The position numbers and the translations under genes were made by a program. Below, one piece after another: positions 37,863 through 47,161 of a stretch of DNA of 48,500 nt (position 1 is its first letter; every line of letters begins with the position of its first letter). Under the pieces are notes generated by a model that saw nothing but the letters and a program-made list of their open reading frames with translations, had not been told where the DNA came from and did not search any database. This DNA comes from Cristatella mucedo. Its lineage: Eukaryota > Bryozoa > Phylactolaemata > Cristatellidae. Location: contig WPIO01000003.1 in assembly GCA_009760855.2 (NCBI GenBank), positions 12,770,001 through 12,818,500 on the forward strand, written 5' to 3'.

Positions 37863-38656
37863 ATCAGCCTATTTTCAGCTTCATAACATTGCTAAAATTA
37901 GGGCTTGTTTAGATAAGGATACCACGTCCAAGTTGGTCCATGCATTCGTGACATCTCGTCTCGACTTCTGCAACTCACTGCTTACTGGCCTACCAGCATG
38001 TGCGATCAGGCGATTGCAGCTGGTGCAAAACTCTGCAGCTAGGCTTGTCTGTCGTGAGCGTCGCAGTTGCCACATTACTCCACTTCTCGCCGACCTGCAC
38101 TGGTTACCAGTCAAGCAACGGATTGACTTCAAGGTTTTGTCGCTCACTTTTAGGTCTCTTCATTCTATGGCTCCAGCCTATCTTTCAGAGATACTACCCC
38201 ATCAGGCAAAGCATCGTACCACTCGCTTTTCGGAATCCAACAGTCTACAAATACCTCGTACAAACCTTAAATCCTTTGGAGACCGTGCATTTAGCTCGTA
38301 TGCTCCCACAGCCTGGAACTCCCTCCCGACCTGCATCAGAACATCCCCTGACCTGACCACATTTAAAAGAAACTTAAAAACATACCTATTTAGGACAGCA
38401 TTTAGTGGGTCCTTTGTGATTCGTCCTCGATGTGCTTATGCGTGCTGACACTGTTCATGCTGCCACTAACCACATTTGCATGCTGACCCAGTGCATGTAA
38501 CCCCTAACCATGTTATTCATTTTGTTTGTTTTTCAAGCATGATTTTACTTACTATTCTATTGCGTATCACTTTGCAGAAAATGTAAAGCGCCTAGAAAGA
38601 GATTAAGTTCTCTGAGGGCGCTTTATCAAGTGCAATATTATTATTATTATTATTAT
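37863..38656 (+). mobile_element. L2-like LINE 3' part with intact C-terminal ORF
   Basis: The least damaged C-terminal region in the window. A frame at 37933-38448 (171 codons) reads SRLDFCNSLLTGLPACAIRR, LQLVQNSAARLVCRERRSCH, LHWLPVKQRIDFKVLSLTFR and WNSLPTCIRTSPDLTTFKRN without a stop until TGA at 38446-38448. Then come the 3' UTR, a perfect-stem hairpin AAAGCGCC/GGCGCTTT (about 38585-38627), and a TATTATTATTATTATTATA tail. The catalytic core is absent, so it cannot transpose alone. Probably one of the younger insertions here. Confidence 0.9.
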
Positions 38657-38801
38657 ATTCTGACACTGTGCATGCTGCCACAAACCACACTTGCATGCTT
38701 ACCGTGTGCGTGTCACCCCTAACCATGTTATTCATGTTGTTTATTAAGTACTATACCACTCAACATTCGATCGTGGTTTCTTTGTGGCAAATGTCAAGTG
38801 C

Positions 38802-38879
<78 letters not shown>

Positions 38880-38935
38880 AGTTCTCTGTGGGTGCTTTAT
38901 CAAGTGTATCACTAGTATTATTACAAAATTATAAA
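38657..38935 (+). mobile_element. L2-like LINE tail with (GA)n in its hairpin
   Basis: 3' UTR blocks (GACACTGTGCATGCTGCCAC, GTGTCACCCCTAACCATG) are followed by the left hairpin arm as TCAAGTGCCCAGAGA, then a long GA run, then TGAGTTCTCTGTGGGTGCTT. The GA run sits exactly where other copies have AGAGAGAGAT. Confidence 0.87.
38803..38876 (+). repeat. (GA)n microsatellite inside an L2 tail
   Basis: About 36 GA units, in the hairpin loop of the L2 copy at 38657-38935. Poly-Arg/Glu frames are artefacts. Confidence 0.95.
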
Positions 38936-39027
38936 TATATTTATAGCTCTTGGAGTTACTAAATCCAGTTTGTTTATACCAACTGTTCCAGATTAATCGA
39001 CGCAGTAATCAATGCCAAGTGCCGGTA

Positions 39028-39160
39028 TATCAGCCATGTATATCATATAGCCATATATATATATATATATATATAGATATATATATAGCCATATATATCA
39101 GCCATGTATATCATATAGCCATATATATATATATATATAGCCATATATATCAGCCATGCT
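39028..39160. repeat. compound AT-rich tandem repeat
   Basis: (AT)n tracts alternate with a repeated block ATCAGCCATGTATATCATAT followed by AGCCATATATAT. About three blocks. Confidence 0.88.
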
Positions 39161-39175
39161 AATCATCCGTTGATT

Positions 39176-39421
39176 GTTTTCTTTTAGAGATTGATAAAAG
39201 AAAAAGAAGAACTTTCTTTTGCATCAAATTTCAAGTATAATTCAAAAGCAACAGATACACTGTCAGATTATATTATCACAAGAGAAGCATTTGAAGGTCT
39301 GATAGAAGATTCTCGTGAAATTGGCTGTACTCTCAAGAAAACTAATCGCTCAAAACTCTTCCCTAATGCAACATCCCTTTACATCATTGATAAAGAGACT
39401 CCCAGGTTGATCTTTCATTAA
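39176..39421 (+). CDS. hypothetical AT-rich ORF or exon (weak)
   Basis: A frame of 76 codons from ATG at 39191, extending upstream to a splice-acceptor-like TTGTTTTCTTTTAG (about 39173-39186). Lys/Glu/Ser/Thr-rich, soluble, with no domain I recognise. AT-biased codons differ sharply from tektin and resemble the viral-like relics further right. It could be a stray piece of that element, an exon, or chance. Confidence 0.25.
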
Positions 39422-39688
39422 AACTGTTCTAATTATCCATCTAGATTCAAGCTCCACATTGAATCTGTAGCTTTTCTTCTTTTTTCATCATCTCCCTCAC
39501 CTAGTTCTAGTGAGTATCTAAAGCTTGTTCCAACTTCTATTTTTTCTGATAAGTTCCTAATTGTCTATGATATTTCTGTTTGTTAGTTTTTATTTCTTTC
39601 TTTCCATAGCTTTAGCTGATTCTCTCCAATTTCTCAAGTATTTTTTATTTTTCAATTAATCAAAGATTTTTGGTTAGTTTTCTATCCA

Positions 39689-41005
39689 TCTCGCCTGAGC
39701 ATCGCTGGCACTGCAGTGCGATTGTTCAGGTCCCAACTCAGTGGGAGACTCCTGACTATTGATGTAAATGGACTAAGATCGTAAGAGGAACCTGTGAAAT
39801 ATGGGGTACCCTCAGGGACCTGTGCTTGGTCCAGCACTTTTTACGGTTTATGCTCTCCCACTTGCTGAAGTCATTGCCAAGCACAATCTAGGCTTTCACT
39901 TCTATGCGGATGACACTCGGTTGAGCCTTTGCTTTGATCCCTCCTAGCCCTCGAGCACGTCGAATTCTCTCAACTCCCTTGCGGCGTATATTGATGACAT
40001 TCGCACACGGATGGCAGCAAACTTTCTTAAAGTAAATGGCGATAAGACCAACTTACTAGTTATGGGTAAACCAAATGAGATTCAGAAATTGGAAAGGCTA
40101 ACGCTCAAAATCGGCTCTGCCAGCATATCGTGTTGAATCTGCACGAAATATAGGTGCCATGTTCCAAAGTGAAATTTCGTTAGACAACCACATTAGCTCC
40201 ACAGTCAAGTCAGCCTACTTTCAGCTACATAACATTTCTAAATTTGCACTTGTTTAGATAGGGATACCATATCTAAATTGGTCCATGCATTTTTTACCCA
40301 TCCTGATCCCATCCCATCCCATTTTGACTACTGTAACTCACCGCTTGCTGGTCTACCGGCCTGTGCACTCAGGTGCTTACAGCTAGTGAAAACTTCGCAG
40401 CTAGGCTTGTCTGTCGTGAGCGTTGCAGTTGACACATTCCATCGCTTCTCGCCGACCTGCACTAGCTCCCAGTAAAGCAAGCATAGACTTCAAGGTTTTT
40501 TCACTCACTTTTAGGTCCCTTTATTCTTTGGCTCCAGCCTACCAAATAGATCTACTCCCCCACAAGGCTAAGCATCTTACCACACGCTTTTTGGAATATA
40601 ACTGTTTACCTATATCTCGTACAAATCTCAAACCTTGTGGAGACCATGCCTTTTGTTTGTATGCTCCCAAAGACTGGAACTCACTCCCGACGCGTCACGA
40701 CATCTCCTGATTAGTCTACATTTAAAAAGAAAATAAAATCGCATCTATTTATGACAGCTTTTAGTGGGTCCCTACGATTCGTCCTTTATGTGCTAATGGG
40801 TGCTGACACTGTGCATGCTTGCCACTAACCACATTTGTATGCTGACCCTGAGCGTGTCACTCCTAATCATGTTATTCTTGTTGTTTATTGAGCATGCTAC
40901 TACTAACGATTTGATCGTGCTTCCTTTGCAGTAAATGTGAAGTGCCTAGAAAGGGAATGAGTTCTCTGAAAGCGCTACATCAAATGCATTATTATGGCTA
41001 TCATA
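39689..41005 (+). mobile_element. L2-like LINE with RT core, degenerate
   Basis: Begins in the SLGIAGTAxQWF-RSYLSGR-equivalent block (about 39695-39750). It then has [11 protein letters not shown]-like sequence, [17 protein letters not shown] (YADD at about 39903-39914), NFLKVNGDKTNLLVMGK, FCNSLL-equivalent, LPACALRCLQLV, a WNSLP-equivalent, the 3' UTR, and an eroded hairpin (GTGAAGTGCCTAGAAAGGGA ... AAAGCGCTACATC) with an ATTATT tail (40925-41005). Several frameshifts. 5'-truncated before the first catalytic Asp. Confidence 0.85.
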
Positions 41006-41204
41006 TCAAATGCATTATTTCATTCTCTGTCTCCACTGTTGGCTCTTTTACTCAGACTCTTTGATTCTTTTTCATATGGAGCTGTTAACTCTCTTTCTGC
41101 TATACATCGATTCATTCTCTCATTCTTGTAGAAGGTTTTTCTTGATAGTCGGCACCATTCCACTGGCCTGAAAAAGAACACTTCTCGTCAGTTATTTTCA
41201 ATCT

Positions 41205-41855
41205 AATAGGTCTTTTAAGTAAATTTTGGGATGCTCTTTTAGAATCTGTACCTCGTTTTAACCCTGCACGTCAAAATTTTTAGCACTTTGCATTTCTATT
41301 CTACAATTCCTTCACACGCAATACTTAAAGTTTTTTCAATCGTTTAATAATAATATCATCTAGATTGTGTACCCTTTAAACGCAAGTCATTCTTAATTTA
41401 GTTGATTGCATTTAAACTGCATTTTCCTCGAGTTTCAGCTAGGCTCAGCAGCTAGATTGTGGTTTTTAGGCTCCAACTGTAATCGGCCATCATTTTAGCA
41501 TTCCAGTGGCTTTGATATCAATGATCGATTTTAACGTTGTCCTGCTAGAATCTCTCACCATGTTTCTGGCTGGATGCTCCGCAATCTGATGTTAAATATT
41601 CAAGGTGGGAGTTCAGAATATGTATCTGAAAAATCTTGCTTGTATCTGAGAAATCTTGATGTGCATGTCACCCCTAGCCATGTTATTCTTGTTGTTTAAC
41701 AAGCAGGATACCACTCACCATTCAATCGTGTTTCCTTTGCAGCAAATTCATAGCGGCTTGAAAAAGATTGAGATTTCTGGGAGCGCTTCATCAAGTTTAT
41801 TATTATTATTATTATTAATGTTAACACTCATTCTGCTGCCTAGTACCACGTAGCA
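41205..41855 (-). pseudogene. second copy of the multicopy ORF relic
   Basis: In reverse orientation this matches 16640-17110 over ~430 bp. It reads YQSHWNAKMMADYSWSLK on the - strand (about 41468-41521). The two copies share non-coding 3' sequence too, including ATTTTGGGATGCTCTTT and TTAACACTCATTCTGCTGCC. The match continues on the far side of an inserted L2 tail (41640-41818), so the insertion happened after this copy was placed. Only the C-terminal part and 3' flank are present. Confidence 0.6.
41640..41818 (+). mobile_element. L2-like LINE tail inserted in the ORF relic
   Basis: GCATGTCACCCCTAGCCATG, AACAAGCAGGATACCACTCA, a damaged hairpin (TTCATAGCGGCTTGAAAAAG ... GGGAGCGCTTCATC) and a TTATTATTATTATTATTAAT tail. 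Flanked on both sides by sequence contiguous in the copy at 16.6-17.1 kb. Confidence 0.8.
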
Positions 41856-41859
41856 TTTA

Positions 41860-42067
41860 ATATAATAATAATAATAATAATGATAATACACGTGATAAAG
41901 CGCCCTCAGAGAACTCAATCTTATTCTAGGCGCTTTGCATTTGCTGCAAAGGAAACACGTTCGAATGGTATCATGCTTAATAAACAACATGAATAACATA
42001 GTTAGGGGTGACATGCAAGGGTCAGCATGCAAGTGTGGTTTGTGGCAGCATGCACAGTGTCAGCACG
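41860..42067 (-). mobile_element. L2-like LINE tail, opposite orientation
   Basis: TAATAATAATAATAATAATG tail, hairpin (GATAAAGCGCCCTCAGAGAA ... TAGGCGCTTTGC) and 3' UTR up to CAGTGTCAGCACG. Faces the preceding + strand L2 tail 40 bp away. Confidence 0.87.
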
Positions 42068-42084
42068 GTTAATTTAGTTGGTTT

Positions 42085-42478
42085 TTAATTTACTACACCT
42101 CCGGTTTTGACACTATTTCTAAGGTTTGTTACTGTAAGTCCTTTGAAATCAATAGTTCCAGATCCGACTGTCATAAATTTTTTATCTGCATGTTCTTTTG
42201 CTACAGCATCTGAGTAGTTAACTGAGTCTTCTAAATTTTGCAGTCTATTGCCATTCGCATCAAAGTCTGGTAATAAGTATTCATAAGAGTTTTTAACAAA
42301 TTAGTTTTGGTGTCAATTTTATTTTCGTCTATAAACTATGATATTAAAATCTTGATTTATATTGCACTTCTTTCATTATTGTTATTTGTCTAACAAATCT
42401 CTTAGGATCTGATTCTGTAACTATCTGGGTTAATGATTTTCCTATATAGTACTTTACATTATATCCTGGTTCCGTCAT
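42085..42478 (-). pseudogene. fiber-like C-terminal protein relic
   Basis: A - strand frame opens at 42478 (MTEPGYNVKYYIGKSL...) and runs ~45 codons to a stop. After a frameshift a second run of ~66 codons ends at TAA 42085-42087. The second part contains DAVAKEHADKKF and then TIDFKGLTVTNLRNSV. The N-x-(D)AV-x-K-x-(Y/H)-(V/A)D pattern is typical of trimeric fiber and tail-spike proteins, from phage tails to viral fibers. In the element's context it would be the host-attachment fiber. Identity is inferred from this pattern and the neighbourhood only. Confidence 0.5.
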
Positions 42479-42596
42479 TTTGTTAGATTTTCCAAATTTG
42501 CTTATGATGCCAAACTAAAATAAGATTAAAGTACTTTCTTTTTTCCAAAAGAAATAAAAATAGTGATTTACTCATTAGTAAATCTATATCTTAATC

Positions 42597-42597
42597 A

Positions 42598-42640
<43 letters not shown>
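42597..42640. repeat. (TA)n microsatellite
   Basis: About 21 TA units, within the AT-rich fossil element. Confidence 0.93.
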
Positions 42641-42641
<1 letters not shown>

Positions 42642-42729
42642 TAGCACTCCCAGCAGCTATAAATTTATCTGTCATGACTTCACAATGCAATCCAGGTACA
42701 CATATTTTAAGCTCAGAGAAATAGCATAG

Positions 42730-43106
42730 TAATAATAATAATGCACTTGATAAAGCACCATCAGAGAACTCAATCTCTTTTTAGGCACTTTACATTAGCT
42801 GCACAGGAAACGCGATCGAGTAGTGAGTGGTTACATGCTTGATAAACACATTGAATGACATGGTTAGGGTGACATACACAGGGTCAACATGCAAGTGTGG
42901 TTAGTGGCTGCATGCACAGTATCAGCACGCATACGCACATAAAGGACGAATCACGGGGACCCACTAAATGCTGTCCTAGATAGGTGCGTTATTAAGTTCT
43001 TTTTAAATGTGGTCAAGTCAGGGGATATTGTGCAAGTCGGGAGTGAGTTCCAGGCTTTGGGAGCATACGAACTAAATGCATGGTCTCCAAAGGATTTGAG
43101 GTTCCT
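42730..43106 (-). mobile_element. L2-like LINE 3' copy in the fossil element
   Basis: AATAATAATAATGCACTTGA tail and hairpin (AAAGCACCATCAGAGAACTC ... TTTTAGGCACTTTACA), 3' UTR, then C-terminal ORF sequence up to the FGDHAFSSYAPKAWNSLP-equivalent region on - (about 43030-43100). The copy interrupts viral-like frames on both sides. Confidence 0.83.
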
Positions 43107-43110
43107 CCAG

Positions 43111-43340
43111 TTATTTTATGATGGGCCTGTCTCGCAAAAATCGCTATCTATATGTTATCTAGTCATTTCTACAGTAATTGTTACATATGAGTTAACATTT
43201 ATAGGACTGCCATTTTGATCTGTTTAGTTAAAAGTAACTAGGCTAATTGCCTCAACGCCTCCTCTAATCGATAAAAAATTATATTTGGAATATTTAGGTC
43301 TACCTTATTTCCTAGATTTATATCTGCAATATCAACTACA
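43111..43340 (-). pseudogene. capsid-candidate relic, segment 1
   Basis: The - strand shows DIADINLGNKVDLNIPNIIF (about 43266-43326), then after a frameshift NGSPINVNSYVTITVEMTR (about 43155-43215). Regular alternation of hydrophobic and polar residues suggests beta-sheet structure. It lies in the block between ATPase and fiber relics, where Polinton/adintovirus capsid genes are often found. Assignment to a jelly-roll capsid protein is inference. Confidence 0.4.
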
Positions 43341-43439
43341 TACAACGAAGTACATTACATACATTGATTAAGTACGTTGAGTCATATATGCCAGGTATTA
43401 CACTTTATTTTTGTACATACATACTATCCTTCTTAGTCC

Positions 43440-43690
43440 ATCTTTATTGCAACCTTTTTCTTTTAGGATTATTGACGGAGATAACGTTTTCTTTGAGCAA
43501 TCAGTAATACCTGTTATTCTTATTGACATCTCTTACATCATATATCAACAATGTCTATCGTTGTAAATGTTTTTTACCAAAACGGAATAGCTTAAGATCT
43601 TCAGTAGTAACAGCAACATCTGTATCTGAAACTAGTTTTCTCGAGCTAAGACACGATAATCAATAGTTTTTGGTTCATACACCATTAACT
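43440..43690 (-). pseudogene. capsid-candidate relic, segment 2
   Basis: SDTDVAVTTEDLKLFRFGKK (about 43570-43630) is the longest clean run on -. It continues HLQR, then a stop, then YDVRDVNKNNRYY. No family was recognised directly. Confidence 0.35.
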
Positions 43691-43799
43691 CCCAAAAGTA
43701 AAAATAGGTAAAAGTGATAAGCATAGGCTTCTAACAGCTTGCGATTGAGTTTAATTTACATAGCTGCTGCCACTGGCAACGACGTCGCTGTGTACTAAT

Positions 43800-44190
43800 A
43801 TTAAATTTGTATCTGAAAGAAACATCCCATTCTAAACTTTTACTCGTGGAAGAAAATTATATAAATAATAAAAATCTTGATATATATATTCCACAAGTTA
43901 GGATCAGTTGTATAACCATTCCTAGTAAAACCTAGCATCTCTGCCAATGTTTATCTACCAGCCAAGAAAGTACATCTAGCTGGTATTGTAATCCATGAAT
44001 TTTATCCAGCAGCATCTATACCAATCTCAAATTTATCAGCATTTGCTCCTGATTGTGCTATAGAGTTATTTATTGTATATGCAATTCCTCCATTAATGTC
44101 ATCTGACACCCAGGAACAAATTACAGGTTTTATTGTTACTGTGTGTCCTGATCCTCTGCTTTGCTTTAAAAGTTTGGTTGTTTGGAGCAT
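43800..44190 (-). pseudogene. capsid-candidate relic, segment 3
   Basis: A 62-codon - strand frame from 44190 reads GSGHTVTIKPVICSWVSDDI and NGGIAYTINNSIAQSGANAD, ending GIDAAG at a stop (44002). The reading continues past the stop as NSWITIPAR (about 43970-44000), and LAEMLGFTR follows near 43925. The composition is typical of a structural protein. No database-known motif is certain, so minor capsid/penton or major capsid cannot be decided. Confidence 0.45.
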
Positions 44191-44399
44191 TAATTTTGAC
44201 GGAGGTAAACCTTACAAATTTCTTAAACCAAATCTTAAATTGTTTACTTCTTAACATTACTGGTTCATTTATTCTTATTCTAGAAGGATTAGTTGCCCCA
44301 TCCAGCTAATATCAAAAGCGCATCCTTCTTTACTAGCTTGACTGGATTTCTTATTGCTTTTTATGTTTTATAGGATTTCTTGAGCATCTCTAATTAAAT

Positions 44400-45036
44400 C
44401 AACCATCTATATACTTAAATCAAAAGACATTTTATTTATTCTAGCGTCCTAACTTTTTGGAGCATTTCTTGATTTAGCAAGACCGCAAACTGCACAACTT
44501 ATTGAACTTGTTAATCCAGTATTATCAGGAGAAATTTCTTTAATCCTTAGTTCATTTTTATATCAGATTCACTTTTACCATTATCAGAACAATTTATACT
44601 CCGGTACTACTCGTAGAAAGCTTATTTATGTAATCACGAATATCTGCTTTTTTGGTTAAATTTACAAGAAGCAAGTTCTCTAATCCATAGTTCAAATTTA
44701 TCTTTTATTTCAGATTCACTTTTATCATTATTGGAACAATTTTTACTTCAGTACCACTCTTAGAAAGCTTGTTTATATAACCATGAATATCTGCTTCTTT
44801 TTGGCTAACTTTACTATCATCTTTAGATTGAGTCAACGATTTAATGTTAATGAATTGCTTTAGCAGCTTTATCTAGCCTTAGCGAAATACCAGTAGCTGG
44901 CTAGGCTTTTAATGGATTTCTTAGCTTCATATGCAGCAGCTAATTTAGATCTTATTTTTCCAAGTTTGTCTAAATTAATATTACCTAATTTATCAGTTGA
45001 TTTTTTAATTTTGCTTGATCTATGGGAGCTTCTGAA
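44400..45036 (-). pseudogene. broken viral-like gene with internal duplication
   Basis: Clean - strand runs: KKSTDKLGNINLDKLGKIRS and LAAAYEAKKSIKSLASYWYF (45036-44872, 55 codons), then in another frame DDSKVSQKEADIHGYINKLS (44872-44708), and later TSSISCAVCGLAKSRNAPKS (about 44460-44520). Lys-rich, helical first part. Part of the coding sequence is duplicated in tandem (44535-44800). Function not recognised. Confidence 0.4.
44535..44800. repeat. 146-bp tandem direct duplication
   Basis: 44535-44653 and 44674-44800 align at an offset of 146 bp with roughly 80% identity by eye. Shared anchors are TTCAGATTCACTTTTA-like, GAACAATTT, TAGAAAGCTT and GAATATCTGCTT. It duplicates the DI-x-x-YINKLS coding segment. 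Confidence 0.75.
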
Positions 45037-45233
45037 CTATTTTAGCTGTTATCTCTGGTTTTAGTCTTAGTGTCTCCTGATCATTCCGATGTTCTGTTTC
45101 ATCTGCTGTGGCAGTTCGGTACTAGGTCACAAATTCGCGCCTTTTGTGTACTAGTTTATTTTTTGTGCTACACGTGGCCCTATCTGTGAGCTAGCGACGT
45201 TGTTCCCGATATTTACATATTTCTTTAGCTATC
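45037..45233. other. spacer, no gene recognised
   Basis: Short stretch of mixed composition between viral-like frames and an L2 tail. Confidence 0.3.
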
Positions 45234-45422
45234 TAACCATGTTATGCTTGTTGTCATTGAGCATGCTACCACTGAACATTCAATCGTGCTTCTTTAACAG
45301 CAAATGTAAGCGCATAGAAAGAGGTTGAGTTCTCTGGTGGCGCTAAGCAAAATGCTTTGTTATTATTCCTATTATCCCGTAGATAATAATAACAACACTA
45401 GTAATGCACTTGATATAGCAAA
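45234..45422 (+). mobile_element. L2-like LINE tail, with a facing fragment
   Basis: + strand tail: ACCATGTTATGCTTGTTGTC, a hairpin with lost pairing (GTAAGCGCATAGAAAGAGG ... GGTGGCGCTAAGC) and TTATTATTCCTATT (to ~45375). A TAATAATAACAACACTAGTA then ATGCACTTGATATAGC at 45384-45422 looks like the start of a second tail in the opposite direction. Confidence 0.7.
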
Positions 45423-45639
45423 GGTTAGAGATTTTTAATTTTCCTCTCGTAATCTAGTGCTTCTTGAACGCTACCACGATAACCACGTTTTTGAAATAAA
45501 TTTTCTCGCTGAACGTTTACGTACTAAGCATCTTTTTCAATAAATATTATTTTGTATTGGTTTTCCAAAAGAATCTGCAGTTCAAAGGCATCATTCTGGT
45601 TTTGCCCTGGTTAAGTTATTTACCCAGTAGCCAAACTTA

Positions 45640-46150
45640 TTTTGCGTGCTCAAATTTACCCACACTCCAAACATTTTTTGTCAATATCTCCAACGTATGC
45701 ACATCTCATGTGTTTGATAGCCGGAGCCTTTTAAACCATGACCGTATTATATTATTACTAATCTCTCTACGAGGTATGTTGGGTGAAACCTTGCGCAAGA
45801 TAAAAGATATTTAATACCTTTAGTCTTTCTCCTGTAAATTAATCGAGAATCTTCTTTTGATCTTCAGTCATTAGATCATCTAAAACAACCACATTTTCAC
45901 AATTATGATAAGAATCCACATCTGGAGTTTCTTCGATTCTATCTACACAAACATATGCACCGCTAGGCACTCCATCTGTCATCGACTTAATTCCACGGTG
46001 TAACGTTTGGTCACGACTAGAAGCAACTGCATAACAAGTATCATAACTCAGCGTTCCATAGAATACCCAACTCATGTTATTAATTGAGACCTTCTTTATC
46101 TACTTGATCCTAAAACGAGTAATCTAATTAGAAATGTTTTATGATCAGTA
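45640..46150 (-). pseudogene. A32/FtsK-like DNA-packaging ATPase relic
   Basis: A - strand frame (46075 down to 45839, 78 codons) contains VASSRDQTLHRGIKSMTDGV, then NVVVLDDLMTEDQKKILD. NVVVLDDLM (45869-45895) has the hydrophobic-hydrophobic-DD form of a Walker B motif followed by the usual EDQ/K context. After the stop the same frame continues with NIFYLAQGFTQ (about 45780-45812), the family's sensor-like 'FYL-Q' block. Upstream, beyond a TAG, the frame reads IKKVSINNMSWVF. No Walker A loop was found. This ATPase pumps DNA into capsids in Polintons, adintoviruses and large DNA viruses. It is the fragment with the best family match after the protease. Confidence 0.68.
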
Positions 46151-46235
46151 TCCTGATCTTGTTAAAAGTTAAATGCGCGAAATCAGAGATCAGAGAGACA
46201 CATACATACGAAATATTTCTTTTCTTTTATAGAAA

Positions 46236-46409
46236 ATAAACGTGTATTGCCTTAAGTGCAAAAATAATACCAGTGATATTCATGAGGAATATACTGAAAT
46301 CCAAAATCCTAGTAGATTACGTGGAATGATAAAAGTAAACTGCGCGATATGTGAAAGAAGCAAAACTCAAAGTTTGTTACGCCAAGATCTTCTGAAGTTG
46401 GAGCGGTAA
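46236..46409 (+). pseudogene. two-CxxC zinc-ribbon protein relic
   Basis: A + frame from 46236 (ATA where a start would be; an upstream TAG at 46230) to TAA 46407-46409 reads INVYCLKCKNNTSD, then RGMIKVNCAICERSKTQSLL. YCxKC at the start and NCxxC ~30 residues later form a small zinc ribbon. Domains of this exact layout (YCVKCK...G-x-x-x-G-x-C-x-V-C-G-x-x-K; Pfam DUF5679-like) are common at the N-terminus of virion proteins in Polintons and adintoviruses. A Gly/Ser-rich run follows in another frame. Confidence 0.62.
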
Positions 46410-46522
46410 GTGGCGTAAGTGGTTCAGGAGCATTATCTCATGGAAGAAAATTAGTTGGTGAAGCATTACCTCGCGGAACGTTAATAAATAGGCCGAAGTG
46501 GTGGTTCAATGAAATAAGATAA
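46388..46522 (+). pseudogene. Gly/Ser-rich continuation of the virion protein relic
   Basis: An open + frame of ~44 codons reads SSEVGAVSGVSGSGALSHGR and then KLVGEALPRGTLINRPKWWF. It overlaps the end of the zinc-ribbon frame, so a single frameshift probably separates two parts of one former protein. No domain recognised. Confidence 0.45.
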
Positions 46523-46620
46523 GTGAATCAAAGGTGAGCGAGTTGAAGAAAAGCTAATCATGGACTCGGATTCAGCTGTTGAGAAACCAAGTCTTAAAAA
46601 TCCTAGAAAGGTCATTGACA

Positions 46621-46951
46621 GACTTTGATCAACTGAAATATGTAAAAGAAATGAGTATTAAAAACATCGGGGGTTTATTTGCAAGAGATTAGTTATCACA
46701 TACGATTATCAGTTCGAACGAGTGCTGAGCAAGCACCACAGGGAGATATGACAAAGCAATATCTCGCTGGATGGCTGTAAAAATATCCAATGGGAATCTA
46801 TACTACTTCGAATCATATGTAACTCATCCGTTACCGGAAGTCCTAGAATAATTAGGAAATATTCCAAGTTTTTCAGCGTTATAATTGCAGTTATGGCGAT
46901 ACTGACTGTGGAAGACGTTGTCTAGAATTCTTAAAACTCATGGTAACTAGT
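46621..46951 (+). pseudogene. adenain-like cysteine protease relic
   Basis: Frame 46621-46881 reads DFDQLKYVKEMSIKNIGGLF with ARD (N-terminal block), then, past stops at 46690 and 46726, SRWMAVKISNGNLYYFESYV (46762-46821) and PLPEVLE. A stop follows at 46849. The next frame (46883-46951) carries DTDCGRRCLEFLK with the candidate catalytic Cys at 46907-46909. Adenain-type proteases of adenoviruses and Polintons have H-W before a YFDS(F/Y)G block and a C-terminal (S/D)-x-x-CG-x-x-C-L-x-F-L. Here the His position reads Arg (CGC, 46765-46767). These enzymes cleave virion precursors. Order, spacing and motif content make this the most secure gene of the element. It is inactive. Confidence 0.72.
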
Positions 46952-47161
46952 GATTTTGGAACCAAATGGGACTAATACTCAATTGATTTTTATATCCAAC
47001 AAAAATATTTTCTGCATGATGTATGAAATGGCAAGAAATTTTGATCATCTGAATCTCAACACGTCTTTAGATCTTTCCTAATGGAAAAGCGTTTTTAACT
47101 TGAAAATTCTCAATACCGATTCCAAAGTGCACCCGAGTTAGGATCAGAGTAAAAGAAAAAG
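46952..47161. other. AT-rich spacer in the fossil element
   Basis: No frame with recognisable content. Confidence 0.3.

Noticed and set aside
45557-45814. 85-codon + frame
   Set aside because: Antisense shadow of the packaging-ATPase relic, whose C-terminal blocks are read on the minus strand.
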